Shown here piece by piece: positions 3,717-9,019 of a stretch of DNA of 9,019 bases. Both the position numbers and the translations under genes were made by a program. How positions within the stretch are numbered: the stretch's first letter is position 1; the number at the start of each line of letters is the position of its first letter. Below the pieces are notes generated by a model. The model made no database searches. It worked only from the letters and a program-made list of their open reading frames with translations, and had not been told where the DNA came from. Source of the DNA: JALWSI01 sp964569095 [NCBI: uncultured Aquificales bacterium]. GTDB taxonomy: Bacteria; Thermosulfidibacterota; Thermosulfidibacteria; Thermosulfidibacterales. Where the stretch lies: NCBI GenBank assembly GCA_964569095.1, contig CAZMTB010000058.1:1-9019 (forward strand). Reading direction: 5' to 3'.

Positions 3717-6380
3717 GGCCGCCAACTGGGTCGTCAGGTAGTCGCTCTGGTACTTCATTCTCGCCACGGCCTGCTCCATGGCGGTGAACTTGTCCCACAG
3801 GTAGTCCTCGTACTCGGACAGGTCGTTCACCTCCTGGAGTATCTGCTTGTTTATCTGTGCGAGCTGCTGGTCGTAGTAGCCTCTGGTCTTGATCTTCGCG
3901 TAGATGCTACCCCCAACCCCAAAGTAGTCATTGGCAAGATCGGCCAACCTTCTCGCCACGCCCTTCTCGTCCTCGGTATCCCCAGCCTTGGCAAACAGCT
4001 CGTAGACGTCGTCGGGATGAAAGGTTAAGGCGTTCATCAGGGTGGAGTTGCCAGAGAGAATCTCCTTTATCTCGTCCTTGTCGGTGGACTTGGTGATGAG
4101 GTAACCCTCCCTCTCCGAGTCGAAGGTTCCAAAGAAGTCGGTGGTGATACCTATTTCGGAGAGAGTGGTGTACCTTCCAGCCCCCTCTACCGGTTGGAAG
4201 GTCTGGGTTCTCAGGTAGTTGAGGAAAGAGTCGAGTTCGGGAGTGTTCCTGATTATCTCGTATCCAGTGTAGAGCTTGTACTTCTTCTCGTAGTCGTCTA
4301 TCTGGCTCTCCGTCATCGACTGCTTGTCCTCGTCGGTCAGGGGATCGAGGTACTGCTTGTCGAAGTCGGTAAGCTCGGGGGGATTCAGTTTCTCGATAAC
4401 CTTGTTGTACTCGGCAACGAAGGTCGCAATGGCGTCGAGACTGGTGTCGGTGTCTGCATTGACTGCAAGGGTGACGTTGGAAGAGCTCACCCCTTGTAAG
4501 GTGAAGGTGACCCCACCGATAACGTCGTCTATGGTGTTGGAGGTACGAACGTAGGATGCACCGTCCACGGTGAACTTCGCATCCTGCCCGGTGGAACCCT
4601 CCTCCACCTCGGCCCCCGTACTCTCCACTATGTTCAAGGCATACAGGATATTACTCGTGTCGTCAGAGGAGCCAAAGGTGATCTTGCTGGTGTTTGAGGT
4701 TACCTTGGAGGAGCTCGGGTCGGCGGTGATGGTCACCTTGTCGGAGACCGAGTCGTAGCTTGCGATCACCCCTGCCCCCGAGTTGTTTATCTTCTGTATC
4801 AGGTCGTTCATGGAATCGGTGTTGGTGTCCACATAGATGGATACGCCGTTTATCGTGAAGGTCCCGCTGGAAGGCGTAACGGTCATACCGGTCTGGGCCA
4901 AGGGAGCAGTGGGATCTATGCTACCCTCTTCCGTTCCCGTGGTCTTGGTGGCCCCCTCAAGCACCGTGAGCTTGGCGATGGTGAGAAAATTACTGGTATC
5001 GCTGGAGGAACCAAGGCTTATGGTTGTAGCCCCCGGCTCGTTGGCAGTGAGAACGAACCTGTCGTTGGTACTGTCGTAGGTGGCGGTAACCCCCGCCCCT
5101 GAGCTGTTTATCATACCCAGCACGTCGTTTACGCTGAGCTTGGTGTAGTCGTCTATGGTTATCTGAACCCCGTTTATGGTGAAGGTGCCATTGGTACTGG
5201 TGGAAGGGGCTGTGGCAAAGTTGGCGTTGTCCAGGCCCGTGGCCGTCAGGTTCAGCCCCGAGCCCGTAGAGACCCCGGCTCCTCCCGTAACGGTGGAATA
5301 GGTTGCCTTGCCAATGTTGAGGGAGGCATCGCTTATCCACTGGGCCTCACCTGCGGCAAGGCCGCTATCTGAGGTGAAGGTTATTCCCCTTATTAAACCG
5401 TAGGTGTCGTTCATCCTGGAGAGCAGGTCGGCGTAATCGGTGGTGCTGTAAACCTTGCTCTCGATGTACGAAGAGGAGGTCTCGGTTCCGTTGCTCAGGC
5501 CCAAGGCATCTGCCGCGGTACCCGAAGAGACCGTTAGGCTGCTAACTGTACCAGTGGCATCGTAGATGCGCAGGCTGTCGTTGCCGGTTCCAGCCTGGGG
5601 ATCCACCCTAACGGCCACGTAGGTGACATCGGTGGTTCCCTTCAGGGAGTTCAAGGCGTCGTTTATCTGGTCTTCCAAGTCTGCGGCAACCTCGGCAAGG
5701 GTGGTGGTGTCGGCGGTGTAGTCCTTCGAGGTGTAAACGGTGACGGTGTCGTCCCCGTAGTTCACGGTGATGGCAGATCCCGACGAGACGGTGGTGGCAA
5801 TGGTGCCCTCGGCGGTGCTGCTCTCAACCGTTGCAGAGCCACCTCCACCTGCGCGGTTGGAGCTTCCCTGCAAGAGGTGAAGGGTTGAAACGTTTCTAAC
5901 GTCTGCCCTGTCAACCGCCCAATAGACACCGCTATCCTCCGATATGGTGAGGGTGTGGTCTGCCTCCACGTTGTCGGTGGGTCTTCCAGAGATGGTGGAG
6001 ATGTTGGTATCTCCCGCATCCACCAACCGAGAGCGGGTGTATAGGCTGGTTGCCCTTGCCGGCGTGGCAAGCTGGCTAACGGTTATGGAGTGGTGGCCTA
6101 TCACCGCGTCCACGTCGGCGGTGGCGGTGACCACGCTGCTGTCAGAGGTGGTGGCGGTCTTCGCCTTCATTATCGACTGTAACCTCAGGTTGAATAGGCT
6201 GCTCCTGAAGTCGAGAACGAGCTTGTTCACGTCTTGCAGGGTGGACTTTTGGAGGGTTACGTACTCTTTCTTCTCTTTCAGGTTATCCAAAGGCGCCTGA
6301 CGCGCCTTCAGCATCTCCTGGATGATGCCATTCACATCTATCCCTGATATTAGTCCGCCTACACGGAAGGCGTCAGACAT
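3699..6380 (-). CDS. fliD: Flagellar filament cap protein FliD (HAP2), unusually long
   Basis: FliD is exported through the flagellar channel and caps the filament tip, where it inserts flagellin. The N-terminal domain (about residues 1 to 108) opens with the family signature 'VGGLISGIDVNGIIQEMLKA' and 'KSTLQDVNKLV'. The C-terminal domain (about 597 to 885) begins 'AKFTVDGASYVRTSNTIDDVIGGVTFTLQG' in pieces and ends in the expected coiled coil 'AVARMKYQSDYLTTQLAAW'. The product has 893 residues, against roughly 450 to 650 for most FliD proteins. The extra length is the Ser/Thr/Asp/Gly-rich middle, which includes two tandem Flagellin_IN-like modules (398-466 and 506-579) and another beta-rich stretch near 190 to 295. 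These variable middle domains face outward and often bind host or surface targets. The ATG at 6380 has a GGAGGAG site. A well-spaced sigma-28 promoter match lies upstream. Confidence 0.97.
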   Translation of the reverse strand: MSDAFRVGGLISGIDVNGIIQEMLKARQAPLDNLKEKKEYVTLQKSTLQDVNKLVLDFRSSLFNLRLQSIMKAKTATTSDSSVVTATADVDAVIGHHSITVSQLATPARATSLYTRSRLVDAGDTNISTISGRPTDNVEADHTLTISEDSGVYWAVDRADVRNVSTLHLLQGSSNRAGGGGSATVESSTAEGTIATTVSSGSAITVNYGDDTVTVYTSKDYTADTTTLAEVAADLEDQINDALNSLKGTTDVTYVAVRVDPQAGTGNDSLRIYDATGTVSSLTVSSGTAADALGLSNGTETSSSYIESKVYSTTDYADLLSRMNDTYGLIRGITFTSDSGLAAGEAQWISDASLNIGKATYSTVTGGAGVSTGSGLNLTATGLDNANFATAPSTSTNGTFTINGVQITIDDYTKLSVNDVLGMINSSGAGVTATYDSTNDRFVLTANEPGATTISLGSSSDTSNFLTIAKLTVLEGATKTTGTEEGSIDPTAPLAQTGMTVTPSSGTFTINGVSIYVDTNTDSMNDLIQKINNSGAGVIASYDSVSDKVTITADPSSSKVTSNTSKITFGSSDDTSNILYALNIVESTGAEVEEGSTGQDAKFTVDGASYVRTSNTIDDVIGGVTFTLQGVSSSNVTLAVNADTDTSLDAIATFVAEYNKVIEKLNPPELTDFDKQYLDPLTDEDKQSMTESQIDDYEKKYKLYTGYEIIRNTPELDSFLNYLRTQTFQPVEGAGRYTTLSEIGITTDFFGTFDSEREGYLITKSTDKDEIKEILSGNSTLMNALTFHPDDVYELFAKAGDTEDEKGVARRLADLANDYFGVGGSIYAKIKTRGYYDQQLAQINKQILQEVNDLSEYEDYLWDKFTAMEQAVARMKYQSDYLTTQLAAWSKSK
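4644..4865 (-). repeat. Flagellin_IN-like module 2 within FliD
   Basis: FliD residues 506 to 579 begin 'GTFTINGVSIYVD', continue through 'MNDLIQKINNSGAGVIASYDS' and 'KVTITAD', and end 'GSSDDTSNIL'. They align along their length with residues 398 to 466. The protein pattern is conserved more than exact identity, so this looks like an older duplication rather than a recent DNA repeat. Confidence 0.75.
4983..5189 (-). repeat. Flagellin_IN-like module 1 within FliD
   Basis: FliD residues 398 to 466 begin 'GTFTINGVQITID', continue through 'VNDVLGMINSSGAGVTATYDS' and 'RFVLTAN', and end 'GSSSDTSNFL'. About 39 residues separate it from the second copy. Such modules occur in the variable, outward-facing part of flagellins and FliD. 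Confidence 0.75.
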
Positions 6381-6420
6381 CCTTGTCTCCTCCTCAACCG
6401 CCGTCTCGTCCTACCCCTAC

Positions 6421-6447
6421 CAATCGGAACCACACCCACAGACTTTA
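6421..6447 (-). promoter_or_regulatory. Sigma-28 (FliA) promoter upstream of fliD
   Basis: On the minus strand TAAAGTCT (6440-6447) matches 7 of 8 bases of the consensus -35 TAAAGTTT. Exactly 11 nt later TCCGATTG (6421-6428) matches the core CCGAT of the consensus -10 GCCGATAA. Transcription would begin about 35 nt before the fliD ATG. Late flagellar genes such as fliD are the usual targets of sigma-28, so sequence and context agree. Confidence 0.72.
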
Positions 6448-6462
6448 GGGCAGAACCCTAAA
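6444..6462 (-). repeat. 7-bp inverted repeat overlapping the fliD -35 element
   Basis: Minus-strand TTTAGGG, a 5-nt loop, then CCCTAAA form a perfect hairpin starting about 8 nt after the cobS stop. The second arm shares four bases with the sigma-28 -35 box. On the minus strand no T run follows, so it is a poor terminator for cobS. On the plus strand it is followed by a short A run. It could be a weak transcription end, a protein-binding site, or chance. Confidence 0.45.
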
Positions 6463-6470
6463 AAGGGAAA

Positions 6471-7217
6471 TCAGCAGAGCACCGAGGCCAGCAACAACAC
6501 TCCCACCTCAACCAGCTCCACGGTGGCTCCCAGCACGTCCCCGGTTATTCCCCCCAGCCTTTCCCTCCAGAAGGCGGAGACGCCAAAGGCGAAGGGAACC
6601 ACCCAAACCAGGTTCAAAACACCCAAAGGCCACACAAAGAGGAGAATGGCCACCATAAGCAGGGAAGAGATAGAGAGAACCTTCCTGGTAGAGGCGTGAA
6701 CGGCCATGATTCCCAACCCCCCTTCACGGGCAGGTGTGGAGACGTGGGAGAGAAGCACTACCGCCCACCTGGCCACCACGGGAGCCACCAGGATGCCCCT
6801 CCAGACCCCCCTTTCCAGGATGGTGACGAGAGCGGACATCTTCAGAATCATCAGCAAGACCACCGCCAGCACGCCAAAGGTGCCAACGGTGCTCTCTTTC
6901 ATTATCCTTAGGCGATCTTCCCTCCCCTTGCCCAGTGCCAAGGCATCGAAACTATCTGCAACCCCGTCCAGGTGGAGCCCGCCGGTAACCAGCACCCAGA
7001 ACACCAACACCAAGGAGGCAGCCACCAGGGGAGAGGCCACCTTGGAGTCCAACCACCCCAGAATGGTGAAATCTATCCCCATTCCCAGCCCAACCAGTGG
7101 AAAGAGGGAGAAGGCCCTCTCCATCTCGTGGGGCGGGGAGACCCTCGCCTCTCCCACGGGAATCACCGTGAGAAACCCCACCGCCACCCTGAAGGCCTCA
7201 ATGTAGTCCCTTAGCAT
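6471..7217 (-). CDS. cobS: Adenosylcobinamide-GDP ribazoletransferase (cobalamin 5'-phosphate synthase)
   Basis: CobS joins adenosylcobinamide-GDP with alpha-ribazole (or its phosphate), the last assembly step of the cobamide nucleotide loop, in the cytoplasmic membrane. The 248-residue product is of normal size and largely hydrophobic, with several membrane segments. The key motifs are all visible: 'GGLHLDGVADSFDAL' at 79-93, 'RIMKESTVGTFG' at 104-115 and 'LGGITGDVLGATVELVE' at 221-237. The ATG at 7217 lies 8 nt after the priA stop, and its AGGTGA site overlaps that stop, so it is probably translated from the priA transcript. No other cobamide gene is in the window, so whether the cell makes cobamides fully or only salvages them cannot be judged here. 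About 90 nt separate it from fliD, which has its own promoter. Confidence 0.96.
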   Translation of the reverse strand: MLRDYIEAFRVAVGFLTVIPVGEARVSPPHEMERAFSLFPLVGLGMGIDFTILGWLDSKVASPLVAASLVLVFWVLVTGGLHLDGVADSFDALALGKGREDRLRIMKESTVGTFGVLAVVLLMILKMSALVTILERGVWRGILVAPVVARWAVVLLSHVSTPAREGGLGIMAVHASTRKVLSISSLLMVAILLFVWPLGVLNLVWVVPFAFGVSAFWRERLGGITGDVLGATVELVEVGVLLLASVLC

Positions 7218-7225
7218 GCAATCAC

Positions 7226-9019
7226 CTACAACAACGAGTAAGGATCCCTGTCTATCTCCACCGACACCCCCTTCAGTCTCAGGGGCACGCTCGTCAGCAG
7301 CTTCGTGACCTCTCCTCTGCTACCAGACTTGAGAAAGAGATGCCAGCGCACCCGGTTTCTCAGCCTGCCCAAAGGGGCAGGAGCAGGGCCCAAGAGCTCT
7401 ACCCTGGAAGAGCGACACAGCGAAGCGGCGACCTCCTTAGCAACCGCCTCAACCCTCTCCCCTCTCTTCCCGGAGAAGATAACCCTGGTCAGATGGACGA
7501 AGGGGGGATAGGAGAATAGCTCTCTCATCCTCAGCTCCTCCCCGGCAAAGCCCTTGAAGTCCTGCCGAACGGCCCACCTCACGCTGTAGTGCTGGGGAAC
7601 GTAGGTCTGGATTATCACCCTTCCCCTCTTCTCCCCCCTCCCGGTACGCCCCGCCAACTGGGTGAGGAGCTGAAAGGTACGCTCCGCCGCCCTGAAGTCT
7701 GGGATTCTCAGACCGAGATCGGCAAACAACACCCCTCCCAGGGTGATGGATGGATAGTGGTGTCCCTTCGCCACCATCTGGGTTCCAACCAGCACCTCCA
7801 CCTCGCCGTGCTCCAGCTTGCGAAGCACCCTCCACGCCCCCTCCCTGCCCCGGGAGGTGTCCTTGTCCATCCTAGCAACCTGCCTCTCGGGAAAGAGCCT
7901 CTCTATCTCCTCCACCAGTCGCTGGGTTCCCATGCCTTTGATTCTCACATCTCCCCCGCACTGGGGACAGAGATCCGGGGGATCTTCCGACTGGCCGCAG
8001 TAGTGGCACACCAAGAGGGGAGGAGAGCGATGGTAGGTGAAAGAAACCTCGCAGTTTGGGCACCTGGGAACCCACCCGCACATGCTGCAGATGAGAAAGG
8101 GGGCGTATCCCCTCTGGTTCAACAAGAGCAAGACGTTCTCCCCCCTTTTCAGAGCATCCTCCATGGCCACCCTCAAGGCCTCAGAGACGACGCCCCTCTT
8201 CCCCCTCATGTCAACCACCTCGACCCGGGGAAGCACCGACCTCCCTACCCTCTGGGTTAGCTCAAGCAAGCCGTACCTCCCCGTTAGGGCATTACGGTAG
8301 CTCTCAAGGGATGGAGTGGCAGAGCCCAACACCACGGTGGATCCCTCTATGCGTCCCCTCCAGACGGCAAGGTCCCTGGCGTTGTACCTGGGCCTGGTCT
8401 CCTGCTTGTACGAGGTGTCATGCTCCTCGTCCACCACGATCACCCCAACCCTGGGCAAGGGGGCAAACACCGCGGACCGGGTACCCACCACCACCAAGGC
8501 CTCTCCCCGCCGTGCCCTCTCCCACTCACGCCACCTCTCTGCCACCGAGAGGCCACTGTGAAGCAAGGCCACCTTATCCCCAAACCTTCCCCTGAACCTG
8601 CCCAGGTAGTGGGGGGTCAACGATATCTCCGGTACCAGAACCAGGGAGCCAAGCCCCCTCTCCAGGGCAGCGGAGCACAATTGTAGATACACCTCGGTCT
8701 TTCCGCTGCCGGTCACCCCCAAGAGCAGAAAGGTACGGTAGTCTCCACTATCGAGGTTGGACCTCAAGGCAGCAATGGCACTTCTCTGGTCCTCCGTGAG
8801 GGAGATGTGCTCCACCATCTGGGGCACGGAGGACCTGAAGACCCCAAGGGAAGAAGGGGCGCGATCCTCCTCCTTTAGCACCCCCGCTTGCAGCAGCCTC
8901 TTCACTATTGAAGAGCTGAAACCACCCAGCAAGGCAAGTTCACCCCTGGTGAGGGGACCTTCCCTCTCCAGGAGCTCCACGAGTTCTCTCTGGCGCTTCG
9001 TGAGCCCATCCCTCCGGAC
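7226..9019 (-). CDS. priA: Primosomal protein N' (replication restart helicase PriA), N-terminus cut off
   Basis: PriA recognises stalled or D-loop forks and reloads the replisome. The frame is open to the right edge, so 597 residues are visible and the N-terminal DNA-binding domain is mostly missing; the GTG at 8980 is internal. Counting from the edge, the visible motifs are Walker A 'GVTGSGKTE' (101-109), the DEEH box (197-200), 'GSATPS', motif V 'GTQMVAKGHH' (412-421) and motif VI 'QLAGRTGRG' (454-462). Eight cysteines in four pairs between about residues 311 and 354 form the two zinc sites, with 'LNQRGYAPFLIC' just before. The C-terminal domain ends 'SVEIDRDPYSLL'. 'QLAGRTGR' and 'KGHHYP' differ slightly from the usual 'QVAGRAGR' and 'KGHDFP' but keep the key residues. 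cobS follows 8 nt downstream. Confidence 0.97.
   Translation of the reverse strand, partial: VRRDGLTKRQRELVELLEREGPLTRGELALLGGFSSSIVKRLLQAGVLKEEDRAPSSLGVFRSSVPQMVEHISLTEDQRSAIAALRSNLDSGDYRTFLLLGVTGSGKTEVYLQLCSAALERGLGSLVLVPEISLTPHYLGRFRGRFGDKVALLHSGLSVAERWREWERARRGEALVVVGTRSAVFAPLPRVGVIVVDEEHDTSYKQETRPRYNARDLAVWRGRIEGSTVVLGSATPSLESYRNALTGRYGLLELTQRVGRSVLPRVEVVDMRGKRGVVSEALRVAMEDALKRGENVLLLLNQRGYAPFLICSMCGWVPRCPNCEVSFTYHRSPPLLVCHYCGQSEDPPDLCPQCGGDVRIKGMGTQRLVEEIERLFPERQVARMDKDTSRGREGAWRVLRKLEHGEVEVLVGTQMVAKGHHYPSITLGGVLFADLGLRIPDFRAAERTFQLLTQLAGRTGRGEKRGRVIIQTYVPQHYSVRWAVRQDFKGFAGEELRMRELFSYPPFVHLTRVIFSGKRGERVEAVAKEVAASLCRSSRVELLGPAPAPLGRLRNRVRWHLFLKSGSRGEVTKLLTSVPLRLKGVSVEIDRDPYSLL

Noticed and set aside
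4644-5189. Recent DNA tandem duplication in fliD
   Set aside because: The two modules are alike in protein pattern but differ at many codons and in length, so they are not a recent direct repeat.

Overview
The window (about 9 kb, GC-rich) comes from a flagellated bacterium. PriA, FliD, FliS and strong Shine-Dalgarno sites rule out an archaeon. A radical-SAM activase-like fragment and a cobamide-synthesis gene fit an anaerobic lifestyle. Arginine is often AGG/AGA and one probable start codon is TTG, which would suit a thermophilic, deep-branching lineage. I cannot name the phylum from this sequence.

Layout. The left edge holds the 3' end of a plus-strand gene for an NrdG-like radical SAM protein. 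Everything else is on the minus strand and is read from right to left. It begins with priA (cut by the right edge) and cobS, which is 8 nt downstream. Next comes a flagellar block: fliD, fliS, a 112-codon gene of unknown family, a 69-codon gene resembling the YjfB motility proteins, and acylphosphatase. After a gap of about 140 to 200 nt with a weak terminator and a weak promoter candidate, a second set follows: a VanZ-like membrane protein, a DUF3783 protein and an M42 aminopeptidase. These three overlap by 4 and 11 nt and so look translationally coupled. The M42 gene converges with the radical SAM gene across about 86 nt.

How it works together. FliD is the filament cap and FliS the flagellin export chaperone, both made late in flagellar assembly. 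The sequence shows matching late control: a sigma-28 (FliA) promoter match with exact 11-nt spacing upstream of fliD, and a perfect sigma-28 -10 octamer between fliD and fliS. The two small genes after fliS are probably flagellum- or motility-related by position. PriA (replication restart) and CobS (last step of the cobamide nucleotide loop) are housekeeping genes that happen to lie upstream.

Most worth a second look are the 893-residue FliD with two tandem Flagellin_IN-like modules, the two sigma-28 signals, an inverted repeat overlapping the fliD -35 element, a perfect 8-bp hairpin that joins the YjfB-like stop codon to the acylphosphatase start, and the small unknown protein after FliS. 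I see no CRISPR array, insertion sequence, tRNA, rRNA or defence system, and nothing I would call a new system with confidence.
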